The notes below the pieces were generated by a model. It was not told the DNA's origin. It worked only from the letters and a program-made list of their open reading frames with translations, and did no database searches. Positions 60,501 to 64,000 of a stretch of 64,000 nt of DNA are shown here, piece after piece (position 1 is the stretch's first letter; each line of letters begins with the position of its first letter). The DNA is from Gordionus sp. m RMFG-2023. Taxonomy: Eukaryota; Nematomorpha; Gordioida; Chordodea; Parachordodidae. Both the position numbers and the translations under genes were made by a program. The stretch is taken from NCBI RefSeq assembly GCF_954871325.1, contig NC_088776.1, positions 43,480,569-43,544,568 of the forward strand, written 5' to 3'.

Positions 60501-63319
60501 GTTATATTTTGAACATCCCCAATTACATAATAATCTACATATACTACGGTTTTCAGATCTGCTGTTCATATATGAAGATATGAGTTCCATTGCTATTATA
60601 AATTTTTATATTCGATAAATTATTAGCTTTATAAACTATCAGTGCATTTATTATTGATATATTTACTATAGTATAAAAAATGGTCAATGGCCGCCATCTT
60701 TTGGATTTTCGAGATATATAATATAAATATTAAACTACTATAAGTAAAACCAGGTCAAATTATCTTCAGGATTTTTAATTACCAAGATTATTAAAGCCGT
60801 GGGGTATTATTTATCCCACCTTTGTAGTGAAGGGTTTAATGTTTACAATATATATTTTAACCCATTCGTCAAAAAAATTCACAAAAACTTTAAAAATGAC
60901 AAATATGACAATTGTCACTTTTGTATGGTACATCTTCATAAAATTTTAAATTAATATGTTTACAATATATATTTTTACCCATTTGCGTTAAAAAAATTTA
61001 AAAAACTTTAAAAATACGATTATTATAATTGTCACTTATCAATAGTACATCTTCATGAAATTTTTTAACATGTTTAGAATATATATTTTTACCCATTTGC
61101 GTTAAAAAAATTCAAAAAACCTTAAAAATAACGATTATGACAATTGTCACTTATCAATAGTAGATCTTTATGAAATTTTAATTTAGCATGTATACAACAT
61201 ATATTTTTACCCATTTGCATTAAAAAATTCAAAAAACTTTAAAAATAACGATTGACAATTGTCACTTGTCTATAGTATATCTTCAATGAAATTTTAATTT
61301 ACCATGTTTACAACCTATATTTATAACGATTTGCGTCAAAAAAATTTAATAAACTTCAAGCATAACGATTATGAAAATTGTCACTTATCTATAGTACGTA
61401 CATCTTAATTGAAATTTTAATTTAACATGTTAAAAATACATCATTTTTGTTCATTTGCGTTAAAAAAATCTAATATATTTAAAAATATCGATTATGATAA
61501 TTGCCAATTTTCTATGGAACATCTTCATTAAATTTATAATTTAACATCTTTCAAAATATAAATATTATTTTACCCTTTTGTGTCAAAAAGTTTCAAAAGT
61601 GTCTAAAAATAAGGAATATGACAATTGTCACGTTAAAATATTTTCCTTAAAAAAATCATATAAAATAAGATAAAAAAGTTATTTAGAAAAAACCAATTCT
61701 ATTAATAAACAAAAAAATATATAATTTTACAAAGATGATAAAAATAAAATATAAAAGTTTTCGTCTAAAAGATTGTTTATTTATAATAAAATTCTCAAAA
61801 AATTTCCTAAAATACAAAGAACAAATGTTCAAAAATCTTTTAATTTTTTTGCTTATAATTTTGGGCATGAAAATCACTAATAAATTGTAACAAAAATAAT
61901 ATTACAATAGCAGCATATCATTTTTTTTTATTAAAAAAAATATCAAATATATAATCTATTTTCATAATAATATAATATAAATTATTATGTTTAAAAAAAA
62001 AATTTTAAAACAAAAAAATTTTTTTTTATATTCTTTAAAAATATTTAAATAAATAAATTTTGGTAAAATTAGACTCGAGCCAACTCCTGAGCCGACTTGA
62101 GCCAATGAGCCTAAGTCAATATTTCGGCTCCGACCTTCAGCTTTTTAACAACACTAGTTCTATATGCTATTTTAATTATATTGAAATAAACTCCTATAAA
62201 AATTATTATAATTAATTAGTTAAATTTAAAGATTGCCCTTATAAATAATATTGAAACTTAATATTTTGATACTAAGAAAATAATTCCTCCTATTTATATA
62301 TTGCAGGGACCTGCAAAGATACCATTTGCATAGCCCAGATTTTTTAGCCTCCTGGCTTGCCCAGGATTCTTTCTAAAAAATTATATTTATAGCTAATAAT
62401 AGAGATTTAACATATATGGCCCAGCCCAGGTATTTTTTTTAAAAAAATTTCAGGACTGACATGGGAATTTAAAGAAAAATTTCAGGCTCAGTTAAGATAT
62501 ATTTATGCAGATCTCTAATATATTATTTTATTTCTAGTTTATATAAAAATTTTACTTTTAATTCTAGATTTATATAAAAATAACATATTAATTAAATTAA
62601 TCAGGCATTGTTAGCATTAAAATTAGTATAAATGGATATTGATAATTATATATGATAAAGGGTTTTGTCAATCTAATATAACTTTAACAATAATTTACTG
62701 AAAAATGATTACTATTAAAAATTAAAAAAAAATTTTTACATGTTACTTTTCCTAACAATGTTAATATTTTTAGAGTAATGAAAATGTAACGTTCCTTTTT
62801 GAGTTAGGTTTACAGCTATAATTAATAAAAGTTATTTTTTAATCCCACAACCCTAAGCTATTTGGAAACATAAATTGGATTAATTATGTTGATTTGGTAA
62901 ATAAATATAAAAACCTTCCTGTTTGCGTTTATTTGTGGCGTTATTTGGTTGCTCTTTTGCTAATTTAGTGTTTAATTTTTGTGGTGTCAGTGTTGTACCT
63001 TTTTTATTGTCTTTAATTGGTTGAACTTTCACAACTTCTTCATCATCATCAATTTCATCAACATCTTCTAAAAGTTAAATATTATACTAATTAATTAAAT
63101 GGTGTTGATCATCAAATATAGAAAATCACAAATTTTAAAGGTGAATAATATTAAATTATTAAACATAATGTTGATTATAATAATATAGAAAATATTCTTA
63201 TTCTCATAATAATATAATATTTATTTATATACCATCAGAATTTTCTAAATCAATATCACTTTCTTCATCTTCATTTTCAAAATCATCTTCATCATCATCT
63301 AAGTCAAAATCATCTTCAC
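33303..63319 (-). CDS. NCL: Nucleolin-like protein with two RRMs and acidic tail (5' end outside)
   Basis: Eight phase-consistent exons on the minus strand (63233-63319, 62915-63067, 44750-44919, 43807-43927, 42679-42830, 41690-41822, 35219-35421, 33303-33562). Order in the protein: Asp/Glu-rich blocks, Lys-rich tract, RRM1 (RNP2 LYVKGF, RNP1 KRAFLEFG), RRM2 (RNP2 LYVTGF, RNP1 FKFAFICY), linker, and a second Asp/Glu-rich tail ending at TAA. Nucleolin-family proteins bind pre-rRNA in the nucleolus and act in ribosome biogenesis. Acidic blocks before tandem RRMs fit that family; the C-terminus is acidic rather than the usual RGG repeats, so the name is by family, not proven orthology. One base appears to be missing in the A7 run near 44797: the upstream and downstream frames of that exon differ by one. 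The first exon is not in the window. One 18-kb intron carries the LTR element. Confidence 0.85.
33563..35218. other. Nucleolin-like intron, 1.66 kb
   Basis: AT-rich. Holds a two-unit tandem duplication at 34377-34590 (period 114) and nothing else that I can name. Confidence 0.6.
34377..34590. repeat. Tandem duplication, period 114 bp
   Basis: Two copies of a block running from GACAAAT(T/A)TTCAAAAAAATG through AATATTTTAATTATAACCAT to TTCTAAAAATTAT. The copies differ at only a few positions. Confidence 0.85.
35219..35421 (-). CDS. NCL: Nucleolin-like exon: second half of RRM2 and linker
   Basis: Acceptor GGCTTTAG|ATTCG, phase 2; donor GAAAAAC|GTAATT, phase 1. Encodes FAFICYPNPEDAEKDFRECH and GMPAYVTYALTKPKI, then a charged linker. 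RNP1 (FKFAFICY) forms across the 6.3-kb intron. Confidence 0.88.
35765..35868. mobile_element. Tiny hAT-type MITE, GC-tipped family
   Basis: Only 104 bp: ends CAGAGACATGCAGGTCCG and CATCTGCAGGTCTCTG, flanked by perfect 8-bp duplications GTAAATAT (35757-35764 and 35869-35876). It defines the terminus of the GC-tipped family seen across the window. Confidence 0.9.
36826..37095. repeat. Tandem duplication, period about 137 bp
   Basis: Two nearly identical units, each with TATTAGTGAGTTTTCTTGGA, GGGAGAGGTTCTAATTAGAT and TGTGATGCTTTTTTATATCA. The second unit ends exactly at the hAT element at 37096, whose target duplication ATCAATAC lies in the unit end. Confidence 0.9.
37096..37930 (+). mobile_element. 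Short hAT derivative, relative of the 31520 element
   Basis: Ends CAGGAATCCTAACCAAACCT and GTTTCGGTTTGAATCCTTG; perfect 8-bp duplication ATCAATAC (37088-37095 and 37931-37938). A transposase scrap reads VSATQVSVKRCFSTIKFIIS, PYRCNLSE near 37490-37575, nearly the same as the 31520 copy. 835 bp, non-autonomous. Confidence 0.93.
37990..39190 (+). pseudogene. Decayed piggyBac transposase gene
   Basis: Scattered frames in piggyBac order: PLPYFRKFFNQIISNFILET, SLQSCGKSINIKSDEIDKFV, MPSIRQFWSVASIPQV (38175-38400); PHEWGIKVFALCGSYGFIYE, FEMYHGKSTN (about 38625-38722); and the C-terminal cysteine-rich finger RCKYC...ICKKCNIYLCLNNKQ (39105-39185). Many stops and frameshifts, no clear TTAA ends. A pure fossil in the 6.3-kb nucleolin-like intron. 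Confidence 0.78.
39300..41240 (+). pseudogene. Decayed transposon gene of unidentified family
   Basis: Broken frames hold recognisable segments: WFYAMTHGKRACNGIGGTVK, RLA (40665-40735), and near the end KINFLHPKGPEISFVYPATP, DLLFLPKNNIL (41013-41110). The pattern SHGK..CDGIGGTVKRLA ... F.HP.GP...F.WP...D.C.VP occurs in a repeated invertebrate protein family, but I cannot name its transposon class. A MITE at 39971-40256 interrupts it. Numerous stops. Confidence 0.5.
39971..40256. mobile_element. hAT-type MITE, GC-tipped family
   Basis: Ends TAGAGATCTGCAAAATTACC and GCCTGATGCAGATCATTA. Flanks ATTCTCAT and GTTCTCAT are an 8-bp duplication with one mismatch. Subterminal blocks are GGTTCGGGCTGGGCC and TTCGGGCCTGGGCTGGGCC; the middle is AT-rich. 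286 bp, non-coding, inserted in the unidentified transposon gene. Confidence 0.88.
41690..41822 (-). CDS. NCL: Nucleolin-like exon: first half of RRM2
   Basis: Acceptor ATTTAAG|GACC, phase 1; donor GCTTTAA|GTTAAT, phase 2. Encodes SKTLYVTGFGKDTTKEILKK and SSIKLLKFDKGKGSF (RNP2 = LYVTGF). Confidence 0.88.
42057..42640. repeat. Deleted relative of the 47806 hAT
   Basis: Left end TAGGTCTGTGCTGAAATTAA, right end GGAATGGGCACAGCCGTA. Flanks CAATCGTG and CTATCTTG match at 6 of 8. An internal scrap (about 42430-42490) matches the FQSVSCFAH part of the 47806 transposase. It lies in the intron upstream of exon 41690-41822. Confidence 0.7.
42679..42830 (-). CDS. NCL: Nucleolin-like exon: second half of RRM1
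   Basis: Acceptor AATAAAAG|GAGAG, phase 2; donor CACTCAA|GTAATC, phase 1. Encodes RAFLEFGTEKICEKAIKGLK, with RNP1 across the junction, and DVTFDYCGDKSERNVPLDKP. Confidence 0.85.
43334..43712. repeat. MITE relative of the 47806 hAT
   Basis: Left TAGGCAGAGCCATGCCGATA, right GGATCGGTACACACAGCCCT. Interior AT-rich with ATCGATCCGAT and ATCGGAT words. No clear target duplication. Lies between the RRM1 exons. Confidence 0.6.
43807..43927 (-). CDS. NCL: Nucleolin-like exon: first half of RRM1
   Basis: Acceptor AAATAG|CTGAG; donor CAAAA|GTTTTC, phase 2. Encodes KNKKTLYVKGFDIRDNVSTE (RNP2 = LYVKGF) and DISHVQFNRRQ. It joins the next exon to give RRQKRAFLEFG. Confidence 0.85.
44395..44645. repeat. GC-tipped MITE family fragment
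   Basis: CTAGGCCCAGCCCAGA, CCAGCCTGGTCAGG, TTCTGCCCAGCCCC, CGGCCCGGGTACCCTGGGC blocks without clear ends. Confidence 0.45.
44750..44919 (-). CDS. NCL: Nucleolin-like exon: lysine-rich tract
   Basis: Acceptor CTCCAAAG|ATATTAC, in phase with the previous exon 18 kb away; donor GCCAAAG|GTTGC. Encodes KKEDMSKKQKPNENKKKTEI, then a poly-Lys tract and TTPAK. Both splice phases fit only if the A run near 44797 has one more A. This is probably a homopolymer sequencing error, otherwise a real frameshift. Confidence 0.75.
45341..45730. mobile_element. GC-tipped hAT-type MITE, larger copy
   Basis: Ends TAGAGATCTGCAAAGTTAGG and GATGCAGATCACTA. Subterminal GGCCGGGCTCAGGCC, CGGGCCGGGCC and CAGGCCAGGCCGGGC. 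The middle part is nearly the same as in the 39971 copy. No convincing 8-bp flanking duplication. Confidence 0.8.
45945..46394 (+). repeat. 5' LTR
   Basis: Starts TGATATATATTTCATATATA and ends GAGTGTTATTTTA. It matches 56484-56932 almost perfectly. It contains two copies of a (G/T)GTGAGATTATTGAGAAA motif near its 3' end. Confidence 0.93.
46396..46418 (+). other. Primer-binding-site-like sequence
   Basis: One base after the 5' LTR, TGGTGCAGTGGTACCAGGAT begins with the TGG expected opposite a tRNA CCA end and continues into ATTCG, which resembles a T-loop complement. The tRNA species was not determined. Confidence 0.55.
46743..47669 (+). other. LTR element: gag-like frame with three zinc knuckles
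   Basis: Open frame of 308 codons. It begins with a hydrophobic segment (IITAIIFFVFYVTLIIM), then a charged, coiled-coil-like middle, then three CCHC knuckles: CELCGRRGYIGKNC, CHRCGFVGHIKRNC and CFRCEEMGHIAINC. CCHC knuckles bind element RNA in nucleocapsids. The hydrophobic N-terminus is unusual for a Gypsy gag and may mean the true start differs. It lies directly upstream of the hAT insertion. Confidence 0.85.
47806..50577 (+). mobile_element. hAT element (BED-type, Ac-like) inside the LTR element
   Basis: Terminal repeats TAGGGCTGTGCCGATATT and GGATCGGCACAGCCCTA. Perfect 8-bp duplication GAATGAAG (47798-47805 and 50578-50585). Subterminal arrays of ATCGGATCGG in both orientations. At 2,772 bp it has a full set of transposase parts (48225-50290). 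It lies between the gag-like frame and the protease, so it is younger than the LTR element. Smaller relatives are at 42057, 43334 and about 57995. Confidence 0.96.
48225..50290 (+). pseudogene. hAT transposase with BED finger, lightly broken
   Basis: 48225-49073: BED finger (LWKYFDKDEGNFAKCVICGI, NIRKHLKRCH; C-x2-C, H-x4-H), then SFLSFTVNIWTRSSGGDSHI and IIRDNAPNITLAMKNG. A frameshift near 49060-49070 moves the rest to another frame: RWDSTYYMLERLIEQKRAVQ near 49200 and VATLLDPRYKDFFLPKN near 49540. The hATC end is at 50085-50290 (NPLEYW, PPATSVPSESAFSTAGD) and contains two in-frame stops. Between 49704 and 50085 the frame is poor. Probably inactive, but little eroded. Confidence 0.9.
50778..52592 (+). 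other. LTR element: protease and reverse transcriptase part
   Basis: Protease signature LFDTGASISIMS near 50938. Reverse transcriptase from about 51520 to 52330: WATPLVPVKKSNGKLRLCAD, KYFSKVDFSSAYLQLPL, FCRLPFGLSVSAQIFQRTM and FMGMINYYHRFV. The start of RNase H (AVDASNKGVGGALLH) follows to 52592. The protease part lies in frames separate from the long RT frame. Family assignment (Ty3/Gypsy) rests on these motifs and the order. Confidence 0.92.
52690..53545 (-). repeat. Inverted partial copy of the element's 3' part
   Basis: Reverse-complement match to the 3' LTR (here about 52690-53104, shortened at one end) and to the adjoining 3' frame (here 53105-53545, matching about 55897-56483). It splits the RNase H region. 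It has only one unit of the 51-residue repeat that is doubled at 55990-56300, so it derives from a relative without that duplication. Confidence 0.88.
53545..54590 (+). other. LTR element: RNase H end and integrase part
   Basis: RNase H/connection end (WLLLVGSFNVEIKYRRGREN, HLPDILSRLG) at about 53660-53750. Then the integrase zinc-binding HHCC region (HAGHQGQSKMKSWAREYVWW, CVPCNTC) and the catalytic core (LHIDFFELDKKSYFLVVDSY, then IIVSDGGPAFISENF and PPYHPSSNGQAERMV) to about 54580. These motifs are of Gypsy type. Confidence 0.9.
54895..55680. other. LTR element: non-coding spacer
   Basis: A/T-rich, purine-heavy spacer between the integrase end and the 3' frame, with many runs of A. No frame supported. 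Confidence 0.6.
55687..56418 (+). other. LTR element: 3' zinc-knuckle frame
   Basis: Open frame of 243 codons between integrase and the 3' LTR, where some Gypsy elements carry env. It has one CCHC knuckle (CFRCRSFGHSIKNC), no signal peptide or membrane segment, and two perfect-looking copies of a 51-residue unit starting QQYGNRPWPPTNYDGIGKKL. A charged coiled-coil-like C-terminus follows. The inverted copy at 52690-53545 carries the same frame next to its LTR, so it belongs to the family. Function unknown; RNA or DNA binding is inferred from the knuckle. Confidence 0.8.
55994..56299. repeat. Tandem duplication of 153 bp inside the 3' frame
   Basis: The block beginning CAACAGTATGGAAATCGACC is present twice in a row, in frame, with almost no differences, so it is recent. 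Confidence 0.92.
56484..56932 (+). repeat. 3' LTR
   Basis: Near-identical to 45945-46394. Preceded by AGGGCGGTCG and followed by the target duplication GTTTT. Confidence 0.93.
57040..57228. repeat. MITE fragment, TAGTGTTGTTAA family
   Basis: Right end GGGCCGTTTAACAACATTA, with the family interior GGACTTACACAATATTATTT. The left end is eroded. Confidence 0.5.
57229..58000. other. Intron sequence, nothing recognised
   Basis: AT-rich, with a C-rich patch at 57725-57775. No exon in phase with the nucleolin-like gene was found here. Confidence 0.4.
57995..58078. repeat. End fragment of the 47806 hAT family
   Basis: CATTGGTTCAAAGATATG and AAATATCGGCACAGACCTA match the right end of the 47806 and 43334 copies. 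Confidence 0.5.
58245..58352. repeat. GC-tipped MITE, short copy
   Basis: CAGAAATTTGCGGCCCGGCT at the left and CGGACCTGCAGGTCTCTG at the right, with GGCCCGGCCC blocks between. No matching target duplication. Confidence 0.6.
58956..59120. repeat. GC-tipped MITE fragment
   Basis: GCTGCAGAGGTAATTTGCAT, CATGGCCCAAATTT, TTAGGCCTGGCAAG and CAGGGCTGGCCCATCCCGG blocks in diverged form. Confidence 0.4.
59258..61850. mobile_element. Foldback-like element: long inverted arms of tandem palindrome units
   Basis: Two long arms in opposite orientation. The outer unique part (59280-59460 against 61650-61840) shares GAGAATTTTATTATAAATAA and ACAATCTTTTAG. The inner part is an array of about 115-bp units, each centred on the palindrome TGACAATTGTCA or a variant: five in the left arm, seven in the right. 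Unit landmarks are TTTTTTTGACGCAAATG and TTTAACATGTTTACAA. No transposase gene is visible. Long inverted arms made of tandem repeats are the hallmark of foldback elements; the family is inferred from structure only. A TTAA-flanked element of 865 bp interrupts it near the arm junction. It lies in the nucleolin-like 18-kb intron. Confidence 0.75.
59971..60835. mobile_element. TTAA-flanked, piggyBac-type non-autonomous element
   Basis: Terminal inverted repeats CCCTTCACTACAAAGGTGG (59971-59989) and CCACCTTTGTAGTGAAGGG (60816-60834), flanked by TTAA (59967-59970 and 60836-60839). The first 20 bases are partly repeated just inside (CCCTTAACTACAAAGGTGGG). The interior is AT-rich. One 73-codon frame at 60397-60618 is not recognised. 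TTAA target use and the CCC start fit the piggyBac superfamily. The insertion point falls inside a repeat unit of the foldback-like element. Confidence 0.85.
61880..62300. repeat. AT-rich stretch with a MITE end
   Basis: Contains GACTCGAGCCAACTCCTGAG and a CTTTTTAACAACACTAG end (about 62075-62156) of the TAGTGTTGTTAA family. Otherwise nothing recognised. Confidence 0.5.
62304..62517. mobile_element. GC-tipped hAT-type MITE
   Basis: Ends CAGGGACCTGCAAAGATACC and TATTTATGCAGATCTCTA. Flanks ATATATTG and ATATATTA suggest an 8-bp duplication. Interior CCTGGCTTGCCCAGG and ATGGCCCAGCCCAGG. Confidence 0.7.
62915..63067 (-). CDS. NCL: Nucleolin-like exon: acidic block 2 and basic segment
   Basis: Acceptor ACTTTTAG|AAGATG; donor CAGGAAG|GTTTTT, phase 1. 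Encodes EDVDEIDDDEEVVKVQPIKD then a Lys/Gln/Asn-rich stretch ending NKRKQE. Confidence 0.8.
63233..63319 (-). CDS. NCL: Nucleolin-like exon: acidic block 1
   Basis: Acceptor TTATTAG|GTGAAG; donor CTGATG|GTATAT, phase 1. Encodes EDDFDLDDDEDDFENEDEES and further acidic residues. The incoming phase (2 bases) shows that at least one more exon lies upstream. Confidence 0.8.
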
Positions 63320-64000
63320 CTAATAATAAACAAAAATTAAGTGTTCATATATAAAAGCAACTTATAATAACATCATTATTAAAGTATCATTTGAAACATG
63401 GAGAAAATGGTTTGAATATTTTGTTAAATGTTATTTCTTGGTTTATGAAGAAAAAATATCGATATTGCAGTAAAAAATTGTATAAGATTATTTATTAACT
63501 GATAAATAAATTATGTTCAAATAAAAAACTTTAAATAGTGATCATTTTAATAAGGTTATTATTGTGTCATTCCACATGAAATGAGAATAGTTTTGTGCAA
63601 CATCTTTGAAAACAAATAAAATAATCACAATTGGGGGTTAATTGTAAATATTACAATTTATATATATATATAATAGAATAAACGAGATCGCAATTATCTT
63701 AGATTTTGAGGCAAAACTCTAAATCTATTTGACCACAATTTAGAGCCTTCAGAAAAATTCTAATAACAAATATTTCACATTTAGAAAGTAGGAATCATAA
63801 AATGGAATGATACTAGATCAATGATAATCATTAGTAATTTTCAAGACATGTCAGATATTGTTCCAAATCAGAGAATAGATAGATCTGGTAATTTGTCATC
63901 CAAGTCTTCAAGATATGTTCAGCGTTGACTATTTCATACATCTAAAGAGCATTTATAATAGCATAAACCACAGATCTAAGTAGTCGACATGAATAATTTA
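63320..64000. other. Upstream intron or flank of the nucleolin-like gene
   Basis: AT-rich. A further acidic or start exon is expected upstream but none is recognised here. Confidence 0.4.

Noticed and set aside
60397-60618. 73-codon frame inside the TTAA-flanked element
   Set aside because: No recognised motif and too short for a transposase; in DNA this AT-rich such frames occur by chance.

Overview
The window reads as a stretch of a very AT-rich, transposon-loaded invertebrate animal nuclear genome. Three intron-containing host genes can be built from splice-phase-consistent exons: a RYK/Derailed-type Wnt-receptor pseudokinase (+ strand, about 5.7-12.5 kb), a ZCCHC24-type zinc-finger protein (- strand, about 20.3-22.1 kb) and a nucleolin-like two-RRM protein (- strand, 33.3-63.3 kb, running off the right side). 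All three are metazoan-type genes, introns are GT-AG, and nothing bacterial, CRISPR-like, rRNA or tRNA was seen. The species cannot be fixed from this sequence alone.

Layout. 0.6-3.7 kb: decayed inverted-repeat DNA element with a Merlin/ISXO2-like transposase scrap, plus a fragment of a non-LTR reverse-transcriptase C-terminus. 5.7-12.5 kb: RYK gene, nine recognised exons from the transmembrane segment to the stop codon, with MITEs in its introns; the extracellular WIF part was not found. 13.8-19.2 kb: an old minus-strand hAT transposase gene split by two younger hAT elements, each with its own 8-bp target duplication. 20.3-22.1 kb: ZCCHC24 gene with a MITE in an intron. 22.2-27.7 kb: mostly intergenic, small repeats. 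27.8-31.05 kb: a nearly full-length but broken LINE. 31.5-32.8 kb: an internally deleted hAT. 33.3-63.3 kb: the nucleolin-like gene, whose introns hold a tandem duplication, a short hAT derivative, a decayed piggyBac, a second unidentified transposon gene, several MITEs, a Ty3/Gypsy LTR element of about 11 kb (45.9-56.9 kb), and a foldback-like inverted-repeat element (59.26-61.85 kb) that itself carries a TTAA-flanked insertion.

How it fits together. Host coding sequence is a small fraction of the window; almost all gene length is intron filled by nested mobile DNA. The hAT superfamily dominates: elements with clear 8-bp target duplications lie at 8.6, 14.6, 16.1, 31.5, 35.8, 37.1, 40.0 and 47.8 kb. 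The LTR element has near-identical LTRs and a clean 5-bp target duplication, so it looks young; a complete hAT has since entered it. The most unusual structures are the foldback-like array built on a repeated 12-bp palindrome, the LTR element with zinc-knuckle proteins at both ends of its coding region, and the mirror-image exon modules of the two RRMs in the nucleolin-like gene.
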